Of a stretch of 46,146 nt of DNA, positions 34,085-41,546 are shown piece by piece. The stretch is taken from contig JALGUR010000015.1 in assembly GCA_029820565.1 (NCBI GenBank), positions 1 through 46,146 on the forward strand. The letters run 5' to 3'. The notes beneath the pieces are model-generated. The model saw nothing but the letters and a program-made list of their open reading frames with translations, was not told where the DNA came from and searched no databases. Source of the DNA: Candidatus Zipacnadia bacterium (lineage in GTDB: Bacteria > Armatimonadota > Zipacnadia > Zipacnadales > Zipacnadaceae). The translations under genes were made by a program, and so were the position numbers. Each line of letters begins with the position of its first letter. Positions within the stretch are counted from its first letter, which is position 1.

Positions 34085-34208
34085 CAGGAAGCAGCCGTCA
34101 CCTCAAGGTTCTCCTCGCTCCCGTGCGTGGGCGCAGACTGCGGGCCCCAGTAGCCTGCGGAAGTCCGACGGTTTCATTAAGCCCCGCCGCCTGGGCGCTA
34201 TGGCGAAC

Positions 34209-34748
34209 TCAACCGCGCAGTGTGTCATGAAATATCCGTGCCGTCTCATCATCAAATAGGACGAAATCAATTTGCTTGACCGAACTGTCGGGGTTATCAG
34301 ATAGATGCCTGCGCGCGGTGGCGATCAGTATTTCGGCACACCGGCCTTTGGGAAAGCCGAATATGCCCGAACTAATGGCGGGCAGCGAAACGCTCGCCAA
34401 ACCCAGTTCCTCGGCTTTCGTGAGGCTATTGCCTACAGCCCTCTCTAATTTTTTATCGCCTTCGGGATCACCGCCCTTGGGCCCGACAGCGTGAATCACG
34501 TATTGAGCCGCCAGAGCCCCGGCGGTGGTAACGGCGACCTCGCCCTCCGCCACAAAGCCGATTCTATCAGATTCTTCCTGGATGACGTTGCCGCCGCGGC
34601 GGACGATGGCTGCGGCCACACCGCCACCATGTTTCAGGTGTGAATTCGCAGCATTGACGATGGCCTCGGTCTGGGCTAAAGTTATATCACCTTGCAGGGT
34701 GCGGAGCACGCCGGAACCAATCTTTTCTTCAGCAATCAATTTGTTCAC
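34209..34748 (-). CDS. Macro domain (ADP-ribose-binding/hydrolase) protein
   Basis: 179-aa single macro domain. Marks: LQGDITLAQTEAIVNAANSHLKHGGGVAAAIVRRGG, then YVIHAVGPKGG and LPAISSGIFGFPKGRCAEI, the ADP-ribose-binding loops. Family members remove ADP-ribose from proteins or O-acetyl-ADP-ribose. GTG 34748, with AGGAGG five bases upstream, forms a GTGA overlap with the stop of the upstream membrane protein gene; an upstream open frame to 35030 runs antisense through that gene and is rejected. Confidence 0.93.
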   Translation of the reverse strand: MNKLIAEEKIGSGVLRTLQGDITLAQTEAIVNAANSHLKHGGGVAAAIVRRGGNVIQEESDRIGFVAEGEVAVTTAGALAAQYVIHAVGPKGGDPEGDKKLERAVGNSLTKAEELGLASVSLPAISSGIFGFPKGRCAEILIATARRHLSDNPDSSVKQIDFVLFDDETARIFHDTLRG

Positions 34749-35203
34749 AGTGACCTCCTCTCTGGAAAGAACAACCGCCGCCGCGTTGCCAGCAGCCACA
34801 CGAGCAGGGCAATTGTGCCTACCCATGTTGCGTAGAGAATTGACACAAGTAGGATGATGCTGTTCGCCTGCGCTGTAGTTGTTATTGAATCTCCACCCCA
34901 GACCGCAAGAAACAGAATGAATACCCCGAAAACCCCCAGGGGAATAACACTCCATACAACTACAGACCACCACCCCCACGGACGTAGGCGAACCAGCCCC
35001 CACGTTGTGAGAAGTCCTAAAAAGCCCCATATTCCGCAGAGCGCGACCCTGAAGGGCAGGTCAAGATAGTAACCGGCAATCCATATCTGAATGACCCTAG
35101 TCAAAAGTCCCAGACTTACGAGCGCCACTATTGCTGCCGCCAGATACACCGGCCAGACCGATGACCTGGCTTTGCCCTCGTCAGTGTCTCCAATCGTACT
35201 CAT
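34745..35203 (-). CDS. Four-helix membrane protein of unknown function
   Basis: 152 aa with four hydrophobic segments (VYLAAAIVALVSLGLLT, ALCGIWGFLGLLTTWGLV, WWSVVVWSVIPLGVFGVFI, IILLVSILYATWVGTIALLVWLL) and a basic C-terminus. AGGAGG-like sequence (GAGGAAGACAG) precedes ATG 35203. Its stop overlaps the macro-domain start by 4 nt, so the two are translationally coupled. It lies 50 nt downstream of cdsA. Confidence 0.75.
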   Translation of the reverse strand: MSTIGDTDEGKARSSVWPVYLAAAIVALVSLGLLTRVIQIWIAGYYLDLPFRVALCGIWGFLGLLTTWGLVRLRPWGWWSVVVWSVIPLGVFGVFILFLAVWGGDSITTTAQANSIILLVSILYATWVGTIALLVWLLATRRRLFFPERRSL

Positions 35204-35253
35204 CTGTCTTCCTCCTCTGGTGGGCTCTCCCAGCGCGTGTTGTGAGGGGCCGC

Positions 35254-36192
35254 TTACATCCCGCTAACCTTCATGATTGCAAACCAGAAGTACCAGTAGA
35301 CCAGGGGCATGCTGAACAGCATCGAGTCAAAACGGTCCAGCACGCCGCCGTGGGGCCCAAAGATGGTACCAAAGTCCTTGATCCCGATGTCGCGCTTCAA
35401 CACTGATTTGCCCAGGTCCCCGAGTTGCCCCACCGCTCCCATCATAGCGCCGAGGAGAGCGGAGTCGCCAACGGGAATGCCCAGCCATGCCCCTACCAGC
35501 AGGGCACCAATGATGGCAGCAACCAGTCCGGCGACGGAGCCTTCCACACTCTTGCCGGGACTGATTGCGGGTGCCAGTTTCACTCGGCCCCACAGGTTCC
35601 CCACGAGATAGGCAGCCGTGTCGCACATCCAGATGGGCGCGATGACGAAGACCAGAGCACCCAGACGGCGCCCGAATTCGTGGCTGGGTTCATAGCCCAT
35701 CAGCGCGGGAACATCAACGTACCTCATGTGCAGTACGAAGGAAAAAAGCAGGCCGATATACACTACACCGAACACCGTGGTCGCGGCATTGACAACCTGC
35801 GACTGGCCCGGCCGCATCTTGAACTGGCAGACCAGCGTCCCCGCGACGCAGAACAGCAAGACCAGCAGGGTGAGATGCAGCGCTCCGATGATGACATTCA
35901 AATCCTCCAGACCAAGCGCTGCGGCCCCGCCGTCTGGGATCAAAGACTGGCGCACATTCTCACTGTACTGGGCGATGATAAGAATGAGCAAGGCGCACAG
36001 CGATCCCAGTTTAGCGTTGGGGCGTATCTGCTTGACACGAAGTGATGAGTAATACTCGTGGAGCGCGAAGACCGTCACCAGGGCGATAACGACGAAGAAC
36101 GGCCACCCCCCGATATACCCAATCCCGAACAGAATACCCAGAATAACAGCACCGAACAGGGCGCGAACCAGGAAATTGAGAAGCAGCCGCAT
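35254..36192 (-). CDS. cdsA: Phosphatidate cytidylyltransferase
   Basis: 312-aa membrane enzyme with about eight hydrophobic segments making CDP-diacylglycerol from phosphatidate and CTP. The C-terminal family signature is intact: GQLGDLGKSVLKRDIGIKDFGTIFGPHGGVLDRFDSMLF, with the usual PGHGGxLDRxDS slightly altered to GPHGGVLDRFDS. SPGKSVEGSVAG also present. ATG 36192 has AAAGGAG upstream with long spacing. Part of a minus-strand lipid block: dagK-like, CDP-alcohol phosphotransferase and PAP2 genes lie upstream. Confidence 0.93.
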   Translation of the reverse strand: MRLLLNFLVRALFGAVILGILFGIGYIGGWPFFVVIALVTVFALHEYYSSLRVKQIRPNAKLGSLCALLILIIAQYSENVRQSLIPDGGAAALGLEDLNVIIGALHLTLLVLLFCVAGTLVCQFKMRPGQSQVVNAATTVFGVVYIGLLFSFVLHMRYVDVPALMGYEPSHEFGRRLGALVFVIAPIWMCDTAAYLVGNLWGRVKLAPAISPGKSVEGSVAGLVAAIIGALLVGAWLGIPVGDSALLGAMMGAVGQLGDLGKSVLKRDIGIKDFGTIFGPHGGVLDRFDSMLFSMPLVYWYFWFAIMKVSGM

Positions 36193-36381
36193 GGCAGTAT
36201 TTCTCCTTTTCGGAGCCTCGGGCTTCGAGGTTCTCCATAAGATTCCTGTATGTACTTATACTTCGTGCCTGACAGATCACTTCCTCACTTGCCGGTTTGC
36301 CTTTCTGGGAATAAAAGAAATCGGTGGCGCCGCAGGCGGCTCCTCAGTTCGCTGTTGCTGAAGAGCGCCACAGCCCACGAT

Positions 36382-36966
36382 TCACACCTCTTGCCCTCCA
36401 TTGCACTGAACTTCTTCGCCTCTTCCTAACCCCAGCCGGGGCCAGTAGCGGCGCTGGATTGTGACGAAGATGGCGGCCATGGCCAGCCCGGTGAGCGCGC
36501 CGCCGACAACGTCGGACGGCCAATGCACCCCGGCTGCCACCCGCGCGGTGATTATCAGCAGTGAGACCGCCAGCATTATGACGGCCCCCAGCCGATACCG
36601 GCCCAAGAGCACTCCGCCGGTTAGGCCAAAGGCGACCACGGCATGGATGCTGGGGAAGGAGTCAGGCCGCACGATCAGTTCAATGTGACGCACATCCTTG
36701 GGAAACAGGACAAACGGTCGGTCGCCGGTCACGATCTGGTTGATGATCTTGCCGGCCAGCAAAGCCACGAACGCGCTGCCCAGGGCACAAAAGAGCACCT
36801 GACGGCCAGCCGGCTTTTTCAAGGACAGGTACAGCACGATGGCCGCGAGCAGGTACATCAGGCCGGTGGCCAGCAAGCGGATAAACACCTCGCGGGCGAG
36901 TCCTTCTGCCCCCAGATGGTTCAGGAAGAAAAGAATCTCTCGGTCCAGGTGGCGTATGGTCTGCAT
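36382..36966 (-). CDS. PAP2-family phosphatase
   Basis: 194-aa membrane phosphatase of the PAP2 superfamily (lipid phosphates such as phosphatidate or undecaprenyl-PP). The three motifs are visible: KIINQIVTGDRP (KxxxxxxRP), FPSIHAVVAFG (PSGH with Ile for Gly) and RVAAGVHWPSDVVGG (SRxxxxxHxxxD, with Ala before Arg). About five to six membrane segments. Lies between the CDP-alcohol phosphotransferase and cdsA genes; it could remove the phosphate from PA or PGP in the same pathway. Confidence 0.88.
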   Translation of the reverse strand: MQTIRHLDREILFFLNHLGAEGLAREVFIRLLATGLMYLLAAIVLYLSLKKPAGRQVLFCALGSAFVALLAGKIINQIVTGDRPFVLFPKDVRHIELIVRPDSFPSIHAVVAFGLTGGVLLGRYRLGAVIMLAVSLLIITARVAAGVHWPSDVVGGALTGLAMAAIFVTIQRRYWPRLGLGRGEEVQCNGGQEV

Positions 36967-37009
36967 TCACACCCCGCTGAAAGTCTCTATGCTCGGCGAC
37001 TCCTGCTAT

Positions 37010-37591
37010 TTAGACGCCGGCCCGCCGGCGTTTCATAAAGGCTGAAATAACTGTTTCGTCCAGGTCGCGTCTCGTGGTAAGCAGATATATCTCCTCGAAC
37101 AAGCAGAAGAAGATGACCCCGAAGGTCAGCCATTTTAGGAACGGATTGACATCAAAGACAAGCGAGTGCAGGATGAATAGAAACAGCAACGCAGAGGCGA
37201 GCTTGCCCGAAAACAGATGCAGCGGGACTCGCTTGCCGTGCCGTAGGTACTGAAGGGCAAGGTCCGCCAGATAAATGGCCAGTATGACCCCGATGACCAC
37301 CAAGTTGCCAAGCAGCAGCTCGGGTATGAGCAGGTAGATCCACGGGACGAGGGACAGGTACACCAGCGTGTCAGCGATGTTGTCCAGCTTCGCGCCCAGT
37401 GCAGACTCCAGTTGCCACCTACGGGCGACGTAGCCGTCCACAGCATCGGTGGCGACACAGACCAAAAAGACCACTGCGAATAGCACGTTCTCCCGGGGCA
37501 GTACCAGAGCCAACCACCACAACACACCAACCAGCAGTATCCTGCTGAAGCTGATTAAGGAAGGCGCACGCTTAAGCTCCATCGGCAGCAT
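37010..37591 (-). CDS. CDP-alcohol phosphatidyltransferase
   Basis: 193-aa membrane enzyme carrying the full CDP-AP signature DG-x2-AR-x8-G-x3-D-x3-D as DAVDGYVARRWQLESALGAKLDNIAD, with about five membrane segments. Family members join CDP-diacylglycerol (or a related donor) with an alcohol such as glycerol-phosphate or inositol-phosphate. Product class not determined. An N-terminal MLPMELKR offers two starts (37591 and 37582); GGAGGCCC lies upstream. CDP-DAG made by the downstream cdsA is the natural donor. Confidence 0.9.
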   Translation of the reverse strand: MLPMELKRAPSLISFSRILLVGVLWWLALVLPRENVLFAVVFLVCVATDAVDGYVARRWQLESALGAKLDNIADTLVYLSLVPWIYLLIPELLLGNLVVIGVILAIYLADLALQYLRHGKRVPLHLFSGKLASALLFLFILHSLVFDVNPFLKWLTFGVIFFCLFEEIYLLTTRRDLDETVISAFMKRRRAGV

Positions 37592-37670
37592 CTCTTTGGG
37601 CCTCCTTTGAACATGGGCCGTGTGCCGGCAGCTCTGGTACCGGCCCGACGACTCATGGCCTCAATGTCAT

Positions 37671-38567
37671 TCATTTGCTTTGCATCCATAGCAGGGCAGC
37701 ACCGGGCGCAACTTCAATCTCAAGCGGCGTCTGAGCCCGCACGTCGCCGTCCACCAACGCCGGGCAGGGCTGATCCGTTCGTATTGCCACGTTCTGAGCT
37801 GTCAGCATGGTGACTTTGGGATCACTCATATGCGCACCGCGCCTTACCCGGGGCAGGGCACGCAGCACTGCCAGGCGGCCTCGCATGCCTACCAGCACCA
37901 CATCCAGCAGGCCGTCATCGCAACGCGCCCGCGGCGCGATCTTGAAGCCGGCACCGTAGGAGTATCCGTTGGCAACGGCCACAAGCAGCCAGTCGTCCTC
38001 GTAGCGCTGCCCGTCAACCTCCACAACGGCCGCCAGGGGCTGGCACCAGACCAACTCGGCAAGGACTGCCGGTAGGTACGCGACTAACCCAGATGTCAGG
38101 CGCCGGCGACGATTGATGCGTTCCGCGACGCGGGCGTCGAAGCCTACGCCGACAGAGTTAATAAAGTACCGCGAGGTAGCGACGAAGCGTCCCATGTCAA
38201 TGCGCCTGGGCGAGCCATCCAGCAACTGGCGCACCGCCCCGACGAGGTCACCGCTCAGCCCGACAAAACTAGCGAAATCGTTGCCAGTACCGCAGGGAAT
38301 AATCCCGCAGGGCACACCGGTGCCAACCAGGCCGTTGAGTAGTTCTGATAGCGTGCCATCACCGCCAACCCCAACCACCAGGTCATAGCCGCTCTCCGTG
38401 GCTTCGCGCGCCAGTTCGCCGGCTTCCCCTGGTGCTTTGGTCTCGATGAGTTCAATGCGCCAGCCGTCGTCCGCCATGAGGCGCGCTGCCTGGCGCCCTA
38501 CTAGGCCGCCGCGCAGCCTTCCGGCCTTTGGATTAACTATCAGCGCGACTTTCATCGTAATTCCCAT
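37671..38567 (-). CDS. Diacylglycerol kinase family lipid kinase
   Basis: 298-aa soluble kinase of the DagK/YegS family. Marks: VALIVNPKAGRLRGGLVGR at the N-terminus, VVGVGGDGTLSELLNGLVG and GIIPCGTGNDFASFVGL (the GGDGT and GTGNDFA motifs), and the closing VDGDVRAQTPLEIEVAPGAALL. ATG at 38567 or 38555 (MKVALIV); weak ribosome sites for both. A 52-bp piece of this gene (38071-38122) recurs at 40381-40432. It opens the lipid block. Confidence 0.93.
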   Translation of the reverse strand: MGITMKVALIVNPKAGRLRGGLVGRQAARLMADDGWRIELIETKAPGEAGELAREATESGYDLVVGVGGDGTLSELLNGLVGTGVPCGIIPCGTGNDFASFVGLSGDLVGAVRQLLDGSPRRIDMGRFVATSRYFINSVGVGFDARVAERINRRRRLTSGLVAYLPAVLAELVWCQPLAAVVEVDGQRYEDDWLLVAVANGYSYGAGFKIAPRARCDDGLLDVVLVGMRGRLAVLRALPRVRRGAHMSDPKVTMLTAQNVAIRTDQPCPALVDGDVRAQTPLEIEVAPGAALLWMQSK

Positions 38568-38738
38568 GATGTGGCGTCATCTATGAGAAGTTCGACAATA
38601 AGTGGCTTCTTCCCTTCTTCGCCCAGATGCCTGGGGTGGTGAAAACAGGCGGCAGGCCGACAGTGATGTGGGCGGCCCAACTCCTGTGGTAGTGAACGCG
38701 GCTGCTGAGGCGCTCAGTCTCATCAGATCCCCCAGGGA

Positions 38739-38767
38739 TTGAAACACTTGCCTTACTCTGGTATAAT
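38739..38767 (+). promoter_or_regulatory. Sigma-70 promoter ahead of the split PAP2 remnant
   Basis: TTGAAA (38739-38744) and TATAAT (38762-38767) with a 17-nt spacer. It faces the remnant and the nitronate-monooxygenase-like gene. Confidence 0.65.
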
Positions 38768-38779
38768 GAGATGTATATC

Positions 38780-38890
38780 CCCTGGCACGCTCCAGCGCTG
38801 ATAGCTATTCGATGCCCAGCGGCCATGCGCTGCTGCCAACCGTGGTGTGGGGGTACAGTGCGATGCAACTGCGGCCGTGGCGATGGGGCC
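38780..38890 (+). pseudogene. PAP2 pseudogene, first fragment
   Basis: About 111 bp matching 40701-40811 of the intact PAP2 gene at high identity, including the motif DNA for MPSGHAL and the following TVVWGY (here with scattered changes and a shifted frame upstream). Similarity stops abruptly near 38890. The 449-nt gap it lies in (38568-39016) holds otherwise only the promoter and an uninterpreted open stretch near 38582-38700. Confidence 0.8.
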
Positions 38891-39016
38891 GGACAAGCTT
38901 GCCGATCGCTGCTGCTTGTGCATACATCGCGCACCGGAAAAGGAATTGCTCACAGACTCGAAGAATACATCATTGACTAAAAGCCAAATGCGACATTTGA
39001 GAGAAAGCGAAAACTT

Positions 39017-40102
39017 ATGCGACGTAGCAAAATGCCCTCACTCAAGATCGGCGATCTCGAGGTCAACCCACCTATTATTCAAGGAGGAATGGGGGTCAGA
39101 GTCTCGAAGGCGAACCTGGCTGCCGCAGTGGCTAATGAAGGATGTGCGGGCATTATTGCCACGGTTGGTTTAGGGAAATTCGAAGACCATCCGGGATCGC
39201 AATTTGTCAGAATAAATGAGGAAGCCTTAAGGCAGGAAGTGCGGCGAGCGAAAAGCATGACCGATGGAATCATCGGCGCCAACGTGATGGTTGCGCTTTC
39301 CAATTATGCTAATCTGGCAACAACCGCTGCCGAAGAAGCGGTGGACATAGTTATCTGTGGCGCAGGACTTCCCCTTGATCTTCCCAAATTCATGAACGGG
39401 AAACACATCAAGTTGATCCCTATTGTCTCCTCCGCGAGAGCACTGAACCTCATCTACAGGAAATGGCACAGACGGTACGACAAAACACCTGATGCCGTGA
39501 TTGTAGAAGGGGTAAAAGCCGGTGGCCACCTGGGATTCAGGTATGAGGAAATAGTGAACGGAACAGTCCCGGCACTTGATGAAATCCTCGCCGAGGTGAT
39601 CAAAGCTGCCAATTCATTTGAACCCCATATCCCAGTAATCGCCGCCGGAGGAATCTTCGATGGACAGGATATCGCCCGGGCCATTACGTTAGGTGCTGCC
39701 GGTGTTCAAATGGGAACCCGTTTCGTTTGCACGGACGAATGTGATGTTCACGTGAGTTTCAAGCAAGCCTATCTGGACGCCAGGAAAGAGGATACAACCA
39801 TTATCAAAAGCCCCGTGGGGATGCCGGGAAGAGTCCTCAACAACGAATTCGTAGAGAAAATTAAGCAGGGCGACTCGGTTCCCTTCAAATGTACGTATAA
39901 ATGCCTAAAAACCTGCGACCCGAAGACCGCTCCGTATTGCATCGCCAAGGTTCTGGTGAATGCTGCCGAGGGAAATCCCAATGAGGCCTTTGTTTTTGCC
40001 GGGGAAAATGCTTACCGGTGCAACGAAATTGTTCCCGTCAAACACCTCATAGATGAGTTGGCTGAAGAAACTGCATACCATCTGACGAAAGATGCGGAGT
40101 GA
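39017..40102 (+). CDS. Nitronate monooxygenase / FMN-dependent TIM-barrel oxidoreductase
   Basis: 361-aa FMN enzyme of the 2-nitropropane dioxygenase/FabK family. Seen: NPPIIQGGMGVRVSKANLAAAVANEG at the N-terminus, VICGAGLPLDLPK, AVIVEGVKAGGHLGF with the active-site His, PVIAAGGIFDGQDIARAITLGAAGVQMGTRF. The C-terminus has a Cys-rich stretch CTYKCLKTCDPKTAPYC that is unusual and might hold a metal. ATG 39017 has GAGAGAAAGCG upstream; ATG 39032 is an alternative. By eye the gene is more AT-rich than its neighbours, and it lies between two halves of a PAP2 pseudogene, so it is probably acquired. Confidence 0.85.
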   Translation: MRRSKMPSLKIGDLEVNPPIIQGGMGVRVSKANLAAAVANEGCAGIIATVGLGKFEDHPGSQFVRINEEALRQEVRRAKSMTDGIIGANVMVALSNYANLATTAAEEAVDIVICGAGLPLDLPKFMNGKHIKLIPIVSSARALNLIYRKWHRRYDKTPDAVIVEGVKAGGHLGFRYEEIVNGTVPALDEILAEVIKAANSFEPHIPVIAAGGIFDGQDIARAITLGAAGVQMGTRFVCTDECDVHVSFKQAYLDARKEDTTIIKSPVGMPGRVLNNEFVEKIKQGDSVPFKCTYKCLKTCDPKTAPYCIAKVLVNAAEGNPNEAFVFAGENAYRCNEIVPVKHLIDELAEETAYHLTKDAE

Positions 40103-40244
40103 TGATGCCCGACGAAGCACTATACGAGGTGTCTGACGGTAACCTCCAATGCCGGTGGCACGGCACAGTGCATTCAACCTATCTGGCGTCGCTCAGTGTC
40201 GCCGTGTTCGTCGTGGCCCCGAGGTAAGCCTGACCCATCTTCAC

Positions 40245-40320
40245 CGGGCTGCCCATAGGCGCTTGCCTGCCGGTCGTGTACGTCAAGGTCCTGGCCTTCA
40301 CGCAGAAGCGGGAACTGCGG
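40245..40320 (+). pseudogene. PAP2 pseudogene, second fragment
   Basis: About 76 bp matching 40891-40966 of the intact PAP2 gene (GIGACL-VVYVKVLA region), with the sense frame preserved through a further stretch of hydrophobic codons (LSLVVSGAVLITATTLLY). It continues where the first fragment broke off, missing about 79 bp of the gene. Surrounding sequence 40103-40444 shows no intact gene. Confidence 0.8.
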
Positions 40321-40380
40321 CTTTCTCTGGTAGTTTCCGGGGCGGTGCTCATTACAGCCACAACTCTGCTGTACACATCT

Positions 40381-40432
40381 GGCAGGTGCGCGACTAACCC
40401 AGATGTCAGGCGCCGGCGGCGGTTGATGCGTT
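40381..40432 (+). repeat. Duplicate scrap of the dagK-like gene
   Basis: 52 bp matching 38071-38122 inside the diacylglycerol-kinase-like gene, with about five mismatches and in the same strand orientation. It ends 12 nt before the intact PAP2 start codon. Confidence 0.85.
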
Positions 40433-40444
40433 TGGCGGTTCAGC

Positions 40445-40984
40445 ATGAATAGTCTACATCTATTCTTGGCCCTGGAGACTATGCGTAATATTGCGCTGGA
40501 TGGCTTCTTCTGCGCCGTCACCTACCTGGGATCTGAGGAAGCATACTTGGCGTTGATTATCATCGTCTATCTGTGCGTGAGCCGCCGCCTGGGGTTTCGC
40601 CTGCTGGTGATATTCGCCCTGTCGGCCTACGCCGTGTCGGTGCTCAAGGAACTACTCGCTACTGACCGGCCATTTGTGATGTATCCTGACATTGTCCGTC
40701 CCCTGGCACTCTCCACCGCCGATGGCTATTCCATGCCCAGCGGCCATGCGCTGCTTTCAACCGTGGTGTGGGGGTACATTGCGCTGCAACTGCGCTCGTG
40801 GCGTTGGCGCCTGGCTGCGCTGGCTGTAATCCTATTGGTGTCATTCTCGCGTGTATATCTGCACGTGCACTGGCCGGCAGATGTGCTGGCCGGGCTGGCC
40901 ATAGGCGCTTGCCTACTGGTCGTGTACGTCAAGGTCCTGGCCTTGAAGGAAAAGCGAGAACTGCAGGCTGTATGGATATGGTGA
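40445..40984 (+). CDS. PAP2-family phosphatase, second gene
   Basis: 179-aa membrane protein with family motifs KELLATDRPF (KxxxxxxRP), MPSGHALLSTVVWG and SRVYLHVHWPADVLAG, so the active site is complete. About five membrane segments. Similar full-length relatives that I recall extend ~100 residues further; here the reading frame stops at 40982-40984, while codons for PTAGALLGGGLGYM and further hydrophobic helices continue in the +1 frame downstream (to 41300). The gene is thus probably truncated by a frameshift, or has evolved a shorter form. Its upstream flank is a scrap of the dagK-like gene. Confidence 0.82.
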   Translation: MNSLHLFLALETMRNIALDGFFCAVTYLGSEEAYLALIIIVYLCVSRRLGFRLLVIFALSAYAVSVLKELLATDRPFVMYPDIVRPLALSTADGYSMPSGHALLSTVVWGYIALQLRSWRWRLAALAVILLVSFSRVYLHVHWPADVLAGLAIGACLLVVYVKVLALKEKRELQAVWIW

Positions 40985-40985
40985 A

Positions 40986-41300
40986 AATTTAGCCAACGGA
41001 CCGCCCACGGCCGGCGCATTGTTAGGGGGCGGACTAGGCTACATGGCCCTTGGCCAGGTGGGCGGCTATACGGAGCGGGTTAGGCCCACCGGTCAAATTG
41101 TCAAGGCAGTGTCCGCTCTGGCCGTGGTGCTGTCGGGGAGATACCTTCTGACGAAACTGCTCGGTCCCGCTCCGTGGGCCGGATTGCTAACCTATATGGC
41201 CCTGGCCTTCGTGGCCACCTTCGGCCTCCCTGTGGCCATCACCTTAAGCACACAAATCGCCACACCCGAGAAGCGGCACTCCTCGCCGATGGCGAAGTAA
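40986..41300 (+). pseudogene. Displaced C-terminal part of the PAP2 gene (+1 frame)
   Basis: Reading on in the +1 frame from about 40950 gives NLANGPPTAGALLGGGLGYM and hydrophobic stretches (AVVLSGRYLLTKLLG, AGLLTYMALAFVATFGLPVAI) before TAA at 41298-41300. This resembles the extra C-terminal membrane segments of long PAP2 proteins. It has no own ribosome site (first start TTG 41019). A single frameshift between about 40945 and 40985 would explain both pieces. Confidence 0.6.
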
Positions 41301-41352
41301 TCCGATAGTGTGGCGTCCTGCAGTTGCACGCGCAACTCTCGGCAAGTTTTCC

Positions 41353-41529
41353 GAGGAGGTCAAGGCAGACAAATACACTCAAAGATGTGCGCAAGCCCGT
41401 GGGCCATGTGAAGGGTGACAGTCAGCACCAGGTATGGGGTTGATCCTGTTCAATCCGACGGGCATGGGTGTGGCGTTGATGGCGGGGGGCTGGGGGGACG
41501 CCAAGTTCTACTCAGAGTTTTACTCATGA
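41353..41529 (+). pseudogene. Decayed coding fragment with frameshifts
   Basis: Coherent peptide pieces appear in successive frames: KFSEEVKADKYT, then LKDVRKPVGHVKGDSQHQVWG, then LILFNPTGMGVALMAGG and GDAKFYSEFYS ending in TGA (41527-41529). Joined they read like the C-terminus of one protein with two frameshifts. The last piece overlaps a possible ATG start (41526) of the following gene. Family not recognised. Confidence 0.35.
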
Positions 41530-41546
41530 TAGAGGGGGTGAGTCTG

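Noticed and set aside
34749-35030. Longer macro-domain start
   Set aside because: The extension overlaps the upstream membrane protein in another frame, and GTG 34748 with AGGAGG fits the family's N-terminus.
38582-38701. Open plus-strand stretch reading YEKFDNKWLLPFFAQMPG
   Set aside because: It looks faintly like a protein end but has no start, no ribosome site and no recognised family; possibly another gene scrap.
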